Below are positions 51,002-60,450 of a stretch of 64,000 nucleotides of DNA, piece after piece (within the stretch, counting starts at the first letter, position 1; each line of letters opens with the position of its first letter). The stretch is from Paraburkholderia kururiensis JCM 10599 = LMG 19447 (GTDB lineage Bacteria; Pseudomonadota; Gammaproteobacteria; Burkholderiales; Burkholderiaceae). Both the position numbers and the translations under genes were made by a program. The notes below the pieces were generated by a model. It made no database searches. It saw only the letters and a program-made list of their open reading frames with translations, and was not told the origin of the DNA. The DNA lies in the NCBI RefSeq assembly GCF_003986935.1, contig NZ_RJZE01000014.1, positions 148,399 through 212,398 on the forward strand, given 5' to 3'.

Positions 51002-52192
51002 ATGAACACCTGGTTAACGTGGCGTCCCGACGAACGGTTCGCTGAACGCATCACGCAAGGTTTGCGTGCCGTTCTGCGCCGTGGGACGCGTTTGAGTCAC
51101 CATCTCTTCAGCGTGGTAGGCGGCATGGCCGTCCTGTTCGCGCTCGCGCTCTGGCTGATGCCCAGCTGGCGCGGTACATTCGCGGCCCGCGTCATGCCGT
51201 TCGTGTCGGCGGCCGTCCAGGCTGGACCGGCGCGGCTGTTGCAAGGCAATCCGCTGCCGTCGTTTGCGCCGCCGGGCGCTCGTAGCGGTGTGTCGGACGA
51301 CTCGCTGGCCTCCACGGCAAGCAATTCCGCGGTCGTGGCAGGCGGCGTGGCGCCCGTATCGATGTCGGGCGTTGCGGGCGACAGCAACAGCGCCGCAGCC
51401 ACGTCCTCGCCGTTTGCGTCCGTCACGTTGAACGGCCTCGATCCGCGTTCGTTGCCGAGCGTCGGCGAACTCGCCCGGATGATCCCGTCGCAACGCGTGG
51501 CCGCGGATGCGCGGGATAACCGCGTGCTCGTTTCCGTGCGGGAGCAGGCGCTCGTCGCGACGTATCTGTCGCGCCGCTATCGCGTGGCCCAGGAGCCCGT
51601 TGGCGAACTGGTGAAGGCGGCATTCGACACTGGTCGTGAAGTCGGTCTCGATCCGCTCCTGCTGCTGGCCGTGATGGCGATCGAATCCGGCTTCAACCCG
51701 TATGCCGAGAGCGGCGTCGGGGCGCAGGGCCTCATGCAGGTCATGTCGAAAGTCCATTCCGACAAGTTCCAGTATTTCGGCGGCAAGAGTGCCGCGCTCG
51801 ACCCGCTCGCGAACATCAAGGTCGGCGCGCTGGTTCTCAAGGACTGCATTGCACGCGGCGGCTCGCTCGCGGGCGGCCTGCGGCTGTACGTCGGGTCATC
51901 GACGCAGGACGACGGCGGCTACGGCGCGAAGGTGATCGCGGAGCGCAGCCGTCTGCGCGACGTGGCGCGCGGCGTGAAGGTGCCGATCAACGCGCCCCAG
52001 GCGCCCACGACGGCGGCCGCTCCGGCGCAGCAGTCGCAGACCACGGTCGCCTCGGCCAAGCGCGTGCAGGTAACGCTCGATGGCGCGCATCCGCTCTCGG
52101 ACAAGGCTGCTGCGGCAACGGCGCACGTGCCGGCTCAAGACGACGCCAGCACGAGCGCGCAGAAACATCCGTCGTCTGAGATGGGCGCCTGA
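51002..52192 (+). CDS. lytic transglycosylase, SLT domain
   Basis: Encodes 396 aa; ATG 51002 with GGGAG upstream. An N-terminal membrane anchor (VVGGMAVLFALALWLMP) is followed by an Ala/Ser-rich linker. The SLT-type lysozyme-like domain comes next: LLLAVMAIESGFNPYAES with the catalytic Glu, GAQGLMQVM and LKDCIARGGSLAGGLRLYVG. It should cut peptidoglycan glycan strands in the periplasm. The last 100 residues are low-complexity. A terminator follows. Confidence 0.9.
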   Translation: MNTWLTWRPDERFAERITQGLRAVLRRGTRLSHHLFSVVGGMAVLFALALWLMPSWRGTFAARVMPFVSAAVQAGPARLLQGNPLPSFAPPGARSGVSDDSLASTASNSAVVAGGVAPVSMSGVAGDSNSAAATSSPFASVTLNGLDPRSLPSVGELARMIPSQRVAADARDNRVLVSVREQALVATYLSRRYRVAQEPVGELVKAAFDTGREVGLDPLLLLAVMAIESGFNPYAESGVGAQGLMQVMSKVHSDKFQYFGGKSAALDPLANIKVGALVLKDCIARGGSLAGGLRLYVGSSTQDDGGYGAKVIAERSRLRDVARGVKVPINAPQAPTTAAAPAQQSQTTVASAKRVQVTLDGAHPLSDKAAAATAHVPAQDDASTSAQKHPSSEMGA

Positions 52193-52294
52193 CGCGTTCG
52201 CTGGAGCGCGCAAGCCGACTCAGGCGAAGCGAAGAAGGCGGGACTGTCGTTGGCCGGATGGGCAAGGCTGACGGAAACAGGCGAAAAACAGAAA

Positions 52295-52317
52295 GGGCAC
52301 CTCGCGGTGCCCTTTTT
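52295..52317. terminator. bidirectional terminator between convergent genes
   Basis: GGGCACC-TCGC-GGTGCCC (52295-52312) flanked by AAA and TTTTT. It serves the transglycosylase and possibly the convergent aminotransferase. Confidence 0.85.
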
Positions 52318-52366
52318 CGTTGACGCGGCGTTTGGGGTGCCGCTCGCTTTGTCTTCGATGGGACGC

Positions 52367-53569
52367 TCAGCGCCCCGTGCGCTCGAACAGTACCCGCAAC
52401 CGCTGTACCGCTTCCTCGAGCTTCGCCTGCGCCGTCGCGTAGGAGAGGCGAATGTAGCGGCGCGGCTCGTTCGTGCCGAAGTCCATGCCCGGCACGAGTA
52501 CGACGCCGGCGTCATGGAGCATTGCTTTCGTCAGTGCGTCACTGTCGCCGGCTGCGGGATGAGGCACGTCCGTGCAGTCGGCGTAGACATAAAACGCCCC
52601 GTCGGGCATCACCGGCACCGAGAACCCGAGCGACGCCAGGGCCGGCACGATGTAGTCGCGCCGTGCCTGGAATTCGAGCCGCCGGGCTTCATAGATAGCG
52701 AGCGTGTCGGGCTCGAAGCAGGCGAGTGCCGCATGCTGTGCGAGCGCCGAGGCGCAGATGAACAGGTTCTGCGCAAGTTTCTCAAAGGCGCTCACGAGCG
52801 TGGGCGGCACCACGAGCCAGCCAAGTCGCCAGCCGGTCATGTTGAAGTACTTCGAGAAACTGTTGACCGTGATGACGTCGTCGCCGAACGTCAGCGCCGA
52901 GACCGGCCGCGCGCCATAGCTGAGGCCCTGGTAGATCTCGTCGACGATCGTGAAGCCCCCGCGCGCCCGCACCGCCTTGACGATGCGATCGAGCTCGGCC
53001 GGCTCGATGGAGGTGCCCGTCGGGTTCGACGGCGACGCCAGCAGCACGCCGCGCGTGCGCGAGGTCCACAGGCGCTCGACGTCGTTTGCCGTCAACTGGA
53101 AGCGTTCGGCCGGACCACTCGGCACCAGCACCGGCTTGCCTTCCGCCGCGGCCACGAAGTGCCGGTTGCAGGGGTAGCACGGGTCGGGCATCAGCACTTC
53201 GTCGTCGCGATCGACCAGTGCCGCACAGGCGAGCAGCAGCGCCGCCGACGCACCCGCTGTCACGACGATGCGCGCCGGGTCCACGCTGACGCCGAAAGCC
53301 TGCTCGTAGTGGCCGGCAATCGCTTCACGCAGCGCGGCGATACCGAGTGCGCTCGTGTACTGCGTCACGCCGCGCCGCAGCGCGGCCGCGGCGGCTTCGA
53401 CGACAGGCTCGGGCGCCGTGAAGTCGGGTTCGCCGATGCCCATGTGGATGATGTCGCGCCCGGCCTGCTCGAGCAGCGCCGCCTCCTTGGCCAGTTCCAT
53501 CACATAGAACGGCTGGATGGCGTCGACGCGGGCGGCAAGCCGCAGCAGCGGTTCGGCTACGGAGTTCAT
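52367..53569 (-). CDS. PLP-dependent aminotransferase, class I/II
   Basis: Encodes 400 aa of fold type I. Visible motifs are VVTAGASAALLLA, SPSNPTGT (substrate loop), VDEIYQGLSYG (PLP-binding Asp), the Schiff-base Lys in NSFSKYFNMTGWRLGW, and the C-terminal Arg in RRYIRLSYA. The substrate is probably an aromatic or aliphatic L-amino acid; it cannot be set from sequence alone. A single gene upstream of the rib-nus cluster on the same strand. Confidence 0.92.
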   Translation of the reverse strand: MNSVAEPLLRLAARVDAIQPFYVMELAKEAALLEQAGRDIIHMGIGEPDFTAPEPVVEAAAAALRRGVTQYTSALGIAALREAIAGHYEQAFGVSVDPARIVVTAGASAALLLACAALVDRDDEVLMPDPCYPCNRHFVAAAEGKPVLVPSGPAERFQLTANDVERLWTSRTRGVLLASPSNPTGTSIEPAELDRIVKAVRARGGFTIVDEIYQGLSYGARPVSALTFGDDVITVNSFSKYFNMTGWRLGWLVVPPTLVSAFEKLAQNLFICASALAQHAALACFEPDTLAIYEARRLEFQARRDYIVPALASLGFSVPVMPDGAFYVYADCTDVPHPAAGDSDALTKAMLHDAGVVLVPGMDFGTNEPRRYIRLSYATAQAKLEEAVQRLRVLFERTGR

Positions 53570-53657
53570 ACGGTGTTTCCAGTTCCTGCAGGTGCCCGGC
53601 GACTCGGACTTCAGCGGCCCGGGCTTGAGGCGTAACGACGGGGCTTAACGTCAGAGC

Positions 53658-54092
53658 TTAGCGGCGGCGCGCGGCCTGCGATTCGTCGGGCCGCAGTTGC
53701 GCCGAGAGCTTGTCGAGCACGCCGTTTACGTATTTGTAGCCATCCGAGCCGCCGAACGTCTTGGCGAGTTCCACGGCTTCGTTGATCACAACGCGATACG
53801 GAACGTCGATGTGGTGCTTGAGCTCATACGTGGCGACGAGCAGCACGGCGCGTTCGACCGGCGAGAGTTGTTCGATCGGACGATCGAGACAGGGCGTGAT
53901 GTCGGCGGAAAGCGTGTCCGACTCGCGGATCACCCCGTGCAGGATTGCTTCGAGGTGTTCGTGATCGGCTTTGTCGTAACCCTGCGAACCGCGCAACTGT
54001 GCATCGATTTCGCCGGCGGGCACGCCCGAAAGCAGCCACTGATACAGCCCCTGCGTGGCCAGTTCGCGGGAGCGTCGGCGTGCGCTCTTCAT
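53658..54092 (-). CDS. nusB: transcription antitermination factor NusB
   Basis: Encodes 144 aa. NusB binds boxA RNA with NusE (S10) in rRNA antitermination. Motifs are RRRSRELATQGLYQWLLSG near the N-terminus, ERAVLLVATYEL and YRVVINEAVELAKTFGGSDGYKYVNGVLDKL at the end. It overlaps ribH by 4 bases; the ribH-nusB pairing is common in proteobacteria. Confidence 0.96.
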   Translation of the reverse strand: MKSARRRSRELATQGLYQWLLSGVPAGEIDAQLRGSQGYDKADHEHLEAILHGVIRESDTLSADITPCLDRPIEQLSPVERAVLLVATYELKHHIDVPYRVVINEAVELAKTFGGSDGYKYVNGVLDKLSAQLRPDESQAARRR

Positions 54093-54604
54093 GCCCGTTC
54101 CTCTTCGTCTTCCTCGTCTTCGTCTTCTTCGTCGTCGCCGTCGAGTTGCTCCAGCGCGACCGCCAGGTTGGCCATCTCGATGGCCACGCGCGCGGCGTCA
54201 CGGCCCTTTTCCGTCATGCGGGCCACGGCCTGCTCGTCGGTGTCGGTGGTGAGCACGCCGTTGGCAACCGGAATGCCGAAGTCGAGCGCGACGCGCGTGA
54301 TGCCGGCGCCGCTTTCGTTCGAGACGAGCTCGAAGTGATAGGTCTCGCCGCGAATCACGGCGCCAAGCGCGACGAGCGCGTCGAACTGGCCGCTTTCGGC
54401 GAGCTTTTGCAGTGCGAGCGGAATTTCCAGCGCGCCGGGCACGGTGACGAGCAGCACGTCTTCGCCGGCCACGCCGAGGCGTTCGAGTTCTTCGATGCAC
54501 GCGTCAGCAAGGCCGTTGCAGACCGGCTCGTTGAAGCGCGACTGCACGATGCCGACGCGCAGGCCGTCGCCGTCGAGATTCGGTTGGTATTGTCCGATTT
54601 CCAT
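54089..54604 (-). CDS. ribH: 6,7-dimethyl-8-ribityllumazine synthase
   Basis: Encodes 171 aa. It condenses the RibB product with the ribitylamino-pyrimidine in riboflavin synthesis and forms icosahedral shells or pentamers. Motifs are VQSRFNEPVCNGL, VPGALEIPLALQ, ALGAVIRGETYHFELVSNE (catalytic His) and GVLTTDTDEQA. The C-terminus has a run of Asp/Glu (DGDDEEDEDEEDEEE), longer than usual. Overlaps nusB by 4 bases. Confidence 0.96.
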   Translation of the reverse strand: MEIGQYQPNLDGDGLRVGIVQSRFNEPVCNGLADACIEELERLGVAGEDVLLVTVPGALEIPLALQKLAESGQFDALVALGAVIRGETYHFELVSNESGAGITRVALDFGIPVANGVLTTDTDEQAVARMTEKGRDAARVAIEMANLAVALEQLDGDDEEDEDEEDEEERA

Positions 54605-54683
54605 ATGAGGTCCGTAGTGTCGGGTTGAGCGTGGAGAGGCCCGAAAGTGCCGGGCGGCTTTCGGATAGTGGGCCGCGCGTGTT

Positions 54684-55844
54684 TCAGTCGTGCGGCGATG
54701 GCGTCTCGGGCGGGTAGGGCGGCAGCGATTCCTTGCTGCCGGGCATCGGCATGAAACCGGTGACTTCGAGGCCGTAGCCCGACATGCTGCCGAGCCGCTT
54801 CGGTTTCGAGAGCACCTGCATGCGGCCCACGCCGAGTTCGCGCAAGATCTGCGCGCCGACGCCGTAGGTCTTGAAGTCGACCGGGCGCCGCGCGAGAGCC
54901 TCTGCGCGCTCTTTCTGGTCGAACGCCTTGAAGACGTCGATCAGATGTTCCTTGGTGTCGCCGCAATTGAGCAGCACGACGACGCCGAGTTCGCGCGATG
55001 CGATTTCCTTCATCGCCGCGTCGAGCGTCCACGAGTGCGTGGACGCGCCGGTTTCCAGCAGGTCGAGCACGGAAAGCGGCTCGTGCACGCGCACGGGCGT
55101 GTCCTGGTCCGGCCTGGGTGTGCCGCGCACCAGCGCGATGTGCGGCATGCGCGTGGGCTGATCGACGTACATGACCGCGTGGAAGGGGCCGTGCGCGGTC
55201 TGCATGGTGCGCTCGGCAACCCGCTCGACGATCGATTCGGTGCGGCTGCGGTAGTGGATCAGGTCCGCGATCGTGCCGATCTTGATGCCGTGTTCCTTGC
55301 CGAAATCGATGAGGTCCGGCAGGCGCGCCATCGTTCCGTCGTCCTTGATGACCTCACAGATTACGGAGGCGGGCGTGAGCCCCGCGAGCGCCGTGAGGTC
55401 GCAGCCCGCTTCGGTGTGCCCGGCGCGCACGAGCACGCCGCCCGGCTGGGCCATGATGGGGAACACGTGGCCCGGCTGCACGATGTGGTCTGCACGTGCG
55501 TCGTGTGCGACTGCGGCGGCGATGGTGCGCGCCCGGTCTGCGGCCGAGATGCCGGTGGTCACGCCTTCCGCGGCTTCGATGCTGACCGTGAACGCCGTAC
55601 CGTACTGGGTGCCGTTGCGATACGTCATGAGCGGCAGGTTCAGCTGCTTGCAGCGTTCCTGCGTGAGCGTGAGGCAGATCAACCCGCGGCCGTAGCGAGC
55701 CATGAAATTGATGGCTTCCGGCGTAACGAAGTCGGCCGCAATGATGAGGTCACCTTCGTTTTCCCGGTCTTCTTCGTCGACGAGAATCACCATTCGGCCT
55801 GCTTTCAGTTCGGCGATGATCTCGGGGGTGGAGGCGAGCGTCAT
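54684..55844 (-). CDS. ribB: 3,4-dihydroxy-2-butanone 4-phosphate synthase with degenerate GTP cyclohydrolase II domain
   Basis: Encodes 386 aa. The RibB domain (1-200) is intact: VDEEDRENEGDLIIAA, TGISAADRA, RAGHTEAGCDLTALAG. The RibA-like domain (205-370) lacks the zinc cysteines (CLTGD...CDCG in active enzymes): the place reads VRVHEPLSVLDLLETG, so it cannot be an active cyclohydrolase. This matches the hybrid RibB-X proteins known in proteobacteria, with a separate RibA elsewhere. It starts the ribB-ribH-nusB group. Confidence 0.93.
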   Translation of the reverse strand: MTLASTPEIIAELKAGRMVILVDEEDRENEGDLIIAADFVTPEAINFMARYGRGLICLTLTQERCKQLNLPLMTYRNGTQYGTAFTVSIEAAEGVTTGISAADRARTIAAAVAHDARADHIVQPGHVFPIMAQPGGVLVRAGHTEAGCDLTALAGLTPASVICEVIKDDGTMARLPDLIDFGKEHGIKIGTIADLIHYRSRTESIVERVAERTMQTAHGPFHAVMYVDQPTRMPHIALVRGTPRPDQDTPVRVHEPLSVLDLLETGASTHSWTLDAAMKEIASRELGVVVLLNCGDTKEHLIDVFKAFDQKERAEALARRPVDFKTYGVGAQILRELGVGRMQVLSKPKRLGSMSGYGLEVTGFMPMPGSKESLPPYPPETPSPHD

Positions 55845-55967
55845 GTGGGCGGCAATTTGGAGAAAGCGCGTATTTTACGCCACGCTGACGCGCCCGTCCC
55901 CTCGGCCGGATGGAAAAGGCCTCCGCGCTTTCCCTGCTTGCGGCCGCTGCTCCGCTCCTCCACCCGG

Positions 55968-56147
55968 TTAGCCCAGCAGGTGCGCGGCGATCGAACGGGC
56001 GAACGCGGGCAGATGCTCGCCGCCCAGCATGCCCAAAAGGCCGACTAGCGCCACGGCGGGCGGCGCGGGAGACTTCACATCGAGCACGCTGTAGATCACG
56101 CCGACGAGCACGCCCACGGCAAGCGAGACCAGATAGGTTTTCAGCAT
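55968..56147 (-). CDS. XapX-domain protein, 59 aa
   Basis: Minus-strand ATG 56147 to TAA 55968. The sequence begins MLKTYLVSLAVGVLVGVIYS, then PAPPAVALVGLLGMLGGE, with two hydrophobic helices: the XapX pattern. Family members often lie beside oxidoreductases, as here (56160). Membrane protein of unknown function. Confidence 0.88.
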   Translation of the reverse strand: MLKTYLVSLAVGVLVGVIYSVLDVKSPAPPAVALVGLLGMLGGEHLPAFARSIAAHLLG

Positions 56148-56159
56148 GGCCGGCCTCCG

Positions 56160-57122
56160 TCACATCGCGATCACGACACGGCCCGCAGTACCCGCAGCCA
56201 CGGCCTTGTATGCCTCGTGCGCGGCGTCGAGCCCGAAGCGTGCCGCGATGACGGGGGGCGCCAGCTTGCCGCTTTCGAAACCGTCCACGAGCGCGTTCAT
56301 GAGCCGCGCGGATTCCGCCACGCCGAGCTTGGCGCTGTCCGCGCCGAAGAGCTGCGTCTCGTTGTGATAGAAGTCGATCAGGTCGAATTCGACGCGCCGC
56401 CGGCCCGTCGCGCTGATTTCGACCACGCGGCCGCGCCGTCGCACGAGGCCGAGCGCCGTTTCGAAGGCGACGCCGCCCACCGTGTCGTAGACCACGTCCG
56501 CGCCGCCGCCGGTCAAGGTCTTGACGGTTTCGACGGCGGAGGCGTCGAGCGGGACATAGTGATCGGTCAGCCGTCCGGCTGGTGAATCCGGGCGCGGCGG
56601 ATGGCGGTCCACGGCGATCACGCGAGCGCCGCGCGCCTTGGCGATCTGCGTCACGGCACCGCCTACGCCGCCGCCCGCACCGATTACGGCGATGGTTTCG
56701 CCCTCGCGCAGTTGCGCGTAGTCCACCGTGCCGAGCCAGGCCACGACGAAATTCACGCCGATCGCCGATGCTTCTTCGTGGCTCAGGTTCGCAGGCTTGC
56801 GCGAGAGCGCGGCGGCCGGAATGCGGATGAATTGCGCGTGGGTGCCGTCCCGCGTGAAGCCGATGTCGCCGCCGGTGCCCCAGACGTCGACACCTATCCA
56901 GTCCGGCGGCCCGTCCACCACGACGCCGCTGAAGTCGCGCCCGGGAATGCGCGGCAAAGCGGTGTGCTCGAAATGGCCGGACACGTTCTTGACGTCGCTC
57001 GGATTCACCGATGCGCTGACGATCTTCACGATGGCCGAATCGCCGTCGCGCTCGGGCGTGGGCACGTCGACGTATTCGAGCGCGTCTGGACTGCCGAAGG
57101 TGCTGAATCGGATGGCTTTCAT
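56160..57122 (-). CDS. MDR-family quinone/zinc-type oxidoreductase
   Basis: Encodes 320 aa. It is an NADPH:quinone-reductase-like medium-chain dehydrogenase: MKAIRFSTFGSPDALEY start, GRDFSGVVVDGP and the nucleotide-binding IAVIGAGGGVGGAVTQIAK. Structural zinc cysteines are absent, as in the zeta-crystallin-like branch. It ends 12 bases before XapX. The frame upstream of ATG 57122 is a shadow. Confidence 0.88.
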   Translation of the reverse strand: MKAIRFSTFGSPDALEYVDVPTPERDGDSAIVKIVSASVNPSDVKNVSGHFEHTALPRIPGRDFSGVVVDGPPDWIGVDVWGTGGDIGFTRDGTHAQFIRIPAAALSRKPANLSHEEASAIGVNFVVAWLGTVDYAQLREGETIAVIGAGGGVGGAVTQIAKARGARVIAVDRHPPRPDSPAGRLTDHYVPLDASAVETVKTLTGGGADVVYDTVGGVAFETALGLVRRRGRVVEISATGRRRVEFDLIDFYHNETQLFGADSAKLGVAESARLMNALVDGFESGKLAPPVIAARFGLDAAHEAYKAVAAGTAGRVVIAM

Positions 57123-57321
57123 GGCGACCGTTCCTGTATGAGATTGCGTCGCCGCGCAGGGGCGACGTACGGTCCGAAGTGTAGGTGGCGTGCAGTCCGT
57201 CGAGTAGACAAGCGCTTTCGAATTTCGGACAAGGCGGCGTGCGGCGTTTTCGGCGGGGAAGTGTCGCGGCTGGCGCTTACGTCGCTTCGCTCTATGCGCC
57301 GTGCGCCACGCGGTGCCGCAG

Positions 57322-58188
57322 TCAGTCGGCCTGGGCGTCGGCGCGGCTCGAGCCGTCTGACGCACTGGCGGCCCCGCTGACGCCGCCGCTATCCGAAGGC
57401 GCTTCGGTAGCCAGCGTGGCGCGCGTGTAGAACCCGGTGGGCGGCGCGCCGAGCTCGCGGCGGAACATGTCGCTGAAACTGCCCGGCAGGTAGCCGAGCG
57501 AGCGCGCCACGCTGCCCACCGGCTGCCCTTCGGCAAGGCGCGACACGGCGACGGCAAGCTGAACCTGGCGGCGCCACTCGGCGAAACCCACGCCCAGTTC
57601 GCGCATGAACAATCGGGCGAGCGTCCGCACGCTCGCTCCGGTGTGGGCAGCGTGCTGTTCGAAGCTGACGTCGATGGACGGATTGGCGATTACCGCCTCG
57701 CACAGTGCCGCAAGCCGGCGGTCGGCGTGCGCGCCCGGCAGCGGGATGCGCAACGCGTGTCGCGGCGCATGTTCGAGTTCGAGCACGATCATGCGAAAGG
57801 CGGCGTCCAGATAGGTGTCGTCGCGATCCTGCTCGTGCTCCGCAATGGCGCTGATCAACTCGCGCAGCAGACCGTTGACCTCGAACACGTCGCACCGGTT
57901 GCTCAAGTGCTGCACGTAGGCGCTGCGCAGATAGACATTGCGCATTTCGACAGCGCTCAACATGCGGATGGCGTGCACGGTACCGGCCGGCAGCCACACC
58001 GCGCGCTGCGGCGGCACCATGAGCGCTTCGTCGCCGGCTTCCACCCACATCACGCCTGCAACCGCGTAGAGCACCTGCGCCCAGTCGTGCGCGTGCGGCT
58101 CGATGTAAAGGCCGCGCGGATAGCGCCGCGCGAGCGCACGGCCGCTGCCGTGGCTTGCCTGCAAGTCGGGAGGAATGGCCTTGGGCAT
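57322..58188 (-). CDS. AraC-family transcriptional regulator
   Basis: Encodes 288 aa. A cupin-like N-terminal sensor (YIEPHAHDWAQVLYAVAGVMWVE, VWLPAGTVHAI) precedes an AraC DNA-binding domain (ASVRTLARLFMRELGVGFAEW, VARSLGYLPGSFSDMFRRELG). It is likely to control the oxidoreductase-XapX pair downstream, on the same strand. The C-terminus is a Ser/Ala-rich tail. Confidence 0.92.
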   Translation of the reverse strand: MPKAIPPDLQASHGSGRALARRYPRGLYIEPHAHDWAQVLYAVAGVMWVEAGDEALMVPPQRAVWLPAGTVHAIRMLSAVEMRNVYLRSAYVQHLSNRCDVFEVNGLLRELISAIAEHEQDRDDTYLDAAFRMIVLELEHAPRHALRIPLPGAHADRRLAALCEAVIANPSIDVSFEQHAAHTGASVRTLARLFMRELGVGFAEWRRQVQLAVAVSRLAEGQPVGSVARSLGYLPGSFSDMFRRELGAPPTGFYTRATLATEAPSDSGGVSGAASASDGSSRADAQAD

Positions 58189-58651
58189 GCTGGTGGCTGC
58201 GTTCAGGCTTGGAAAGATGAGGGTGCGGCCGGGCTGCTGCTGCCCGGCTGTTGAGACGCGATAACCGGTTCCGCTCGCGACGGCTGCCGCATCCGGGCGG
58301 CGTAGACGACCGCGTTACAGCGGCTTGCGGTCGTCCTGTTCCAGCGAGAGCATCCGCTCCACATCGCGCAATTATGTTGAGTCTGGCTGGAGACGGCCAG
58401 CCTATATACGCGTGGTTGCAAAGTGACAGCAGTATACCGTCAGAAATACCGTCGCCTGACCGTGTCTGTAGCGAGACGACTTCGGAAATTGGACCGACTG
58501 TCGTGTGACGGGGCACCGCGCGAACGCGGCACCTTCCTCGATCGCGCGGCTGCGGCTGTGACGATTGGCAAGGCGGGAATGGCGGTGCCGGTCGGGATGT
58601 CTTGCGGTCTAGCGCTCCCCCTCCCGTCCGGATGCTGCGCCTTACGTCGCA
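58189..58651. other. intergenic region
   Basis: 463 bases between the AraC gene and the gene ending at 58652. Only shadow frames were seen; no clear promoter or repeat. Confidence 0.4.
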
Positions 58652-58999
58652 TCAGGGGTGATAGTTCTCGTCCGGCGGCGTGGCGGGCGTCATGTTGATC
58701 ACGGCCTGCGGCGTCGGAGTGTCCCAGTTGTTGACGCCCGAGATCCAGGCATTGCCGCCGAACCGCACCCATGCGTTGTCCTGCCAGCTGTAGTGCACGT
58801 GGGCGCGCACGGTGATGTCCGGCAGATCCTGCACCGGCACGTTGCTCCATTGGACGGTCAACGTGTATTGATAGCCTTGCGGCGCCCAGCCGTCCGGCGG
58901 AACCTGGGCAAAGATCGGGTTGAGGTCGTACTGGGGCGGATTGCCCAACAATGTGGTGGCTGCCGCAATCCGGCGCTGTGCGGGTGGAACGTAGTTCAT
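58652..58999 (-). CDS. hypothetical protein, 115 aa
   Basis: ATG 58999 follows AGGAG with a 7-base spacer. The sequence is rich in beta-type, aromatic stretches (YQYTLTVQWSNVPVQDLP, VHYSWQDNAWVRFGGNAWI) with no signal peptide or membrane helix. No family is recognised. Confidence 0.65.
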   Translation of the reverse strand: MNYVPPAQRRIAAATTLLGNPPQYDLNPIFAQVPPDGWAPQGYQYTLTVQWSNVPVQDLPDITVRAHVHYSWQDNAWVRFGGNAWISGVNNWDTPTPQAVINMTPATPPDENYHP

Positions 59000-59449
59000 T
59001 GCGCTGCTCCTGTTCGTTCGATGTCGGGAAGGTCCGGCTGCGGTCTCGCGACTACGGCCTGTTCGAATGAACGTCTGGCGGCTGGCAACGTGAAAACCCG
59101 TGACGGATGGTGACCTGAGACGACCGACGACAATCGGCGATGCGGCCAGTTTGAGACGTTCGACGTCGACCCCTGAATCAGTGACGATGAGACTTGCTCG
59201 GTGGCTCACGCCGCGGCTGAATGGGTATAACTGGCGAGGATTTCGAGGGCTGGATCGAGGATCGTCGCCTGCGGCTCGGAGGTACGGTGGGCGACGACTG
59301 CGATCAATGATCGAGTCTCTAAATCTAGCGATTCGCATGGGTCGAGATACGGCCAGGATGGGACACTCAATCGGCAGCGATAGGTGGCCGAAACTCAACC
59401 AGTTTCAGCCATCCAGGTCGGAGCGTATCCGACAGCCTGTCGCCGCCGC
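59000..59449. other. intergenic region
   Basis: 450 bases in which no gene, repeat or clear signal was found. Confidence 0.4.
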
Positions 59450-60436
59450 TTAACTCGTCGTCAGGATAATTTTCCCCACATTCCCCGCCGATTCCATGCG
59501 GCGATGGGCGTCGGCCGCGCGCGCCAGAGGAAACGTACTGTCGACAACGGGCTCGAGGCGGTGGCCACCAGAGAAGCGGCAGAGCCAACGTTCACCGAAA
59601 CGCCGGACCATCGCGTGCTTTTCAGCCTGGGCGCGTGACTTCATGACCGTGCCGATAATCTGGATGTGGTGGTACAGAAGAGTCTCCAGGTCGACACTCA
59701 CCTGGCCGCCGCCACCCAGAATCCCAACTTGCACAAGACGCCCCCCGTGCGCGAGGGAAGCGATATTGCGTGCGAAATACGGCTCCCCGACGAAATCAAT
59801 CACAACATCGACGCCCCGCCCACCAGTCTTCTGGGCGACGACAGCCGCAAAATCCTGCGCGCGGTAGTCAATGACATGGTCGGCGCCGAGTTGAACAACA
59901 CGTTCGAGCTTCGTCGCCTCGGCAGTCGCAAATACAGTCGCGCCGGTCGCGTATGCGAGCTGGACCGCGGCGGAACCAACGCCGCCCGCCGCCGCATGAA
60001 TGAGCACGGAATCGCCCTGCTGAAGCCGTCCGAGATGCATCATCGCTTCATGCGCAGTGACGAATACTTCAGGGATGGCAGCCGCGTGCACGTAGTCGAG
60101 CTGCTCAGGAATCGGCATCGCCATGCGCCAGTCGATGCGAGCAATTTCAGCGTACGCGCCGCCACCGACTACCCCCATCACGCGGTCGCCAACCTTATAG
60201 CCTTCGACCGACGCGCCGACCTCCAGCACCTCGCCCGCGATTTCCAGCCCCATGATGGTCGAGTCGCCGAAGTTCGGCCGTCCGTATCCGCCGCGTCGAT
60301 GCGTGACGTCAGCGCGGTTCACGCCTGCTGCATGTACACGGACCAAAAGGTCGTCGGGGCGCAGTTCCGGGTCGGGAACGTCGGCGAGTTTGAGCACATC
60401 GGCATCGCCGAATTCGTTGAAGGTGATGGCTTTCAT
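59450..60436 (-). CDS. NAD(P)H-quinone oxidoreductase, MDR family
   Basis: Encodes 328 aa of the zeta-crystallin-like branch (TP53I3/PIG3-type): MKAITFNEFGDADVL start, HAAGVNRADVTHRRG, VLIHAAAGGVGSAAVQLA for NADPH binding and VVIDFVGEPYF. It reduces quinones or enones. Third gene of the operon 62236-59450, 14 bases after the carboxymuconolactone decarboxylase-type gene. Confidence 0.92.
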   Translation of the reverse strand: MKAITFNEFGDADVLKLADVPDPELRPDDLLVRVHAAGVNRADVTHRRGGYGRPNFGDSTIMGLEIAGEVLEVGASVEGYKVGDRVMGVVGGGAYAEIARIDWRMAMPIPEQLDYVHAAAIPEVFVTAHEAMMHLGRLQQGDSVLIHAAAGGVGSAAVQLAYATGATVFATAEATKLERVVQLGADHVIDYRAQDFAAVVAQKTGGRGVDVVIDFVGEPYFARNIASLAHGGRLVQVGILGGGGQVSVDLETLLYHHIQIIGTVMKSRAQAEKHAMVRRFGERWLCRFSGGHRLEPVVDSTFPLARAADAHRRMESAGNVGKIILTTS

Positions 60437-60450
60437 GATTGCGTGTCCTG

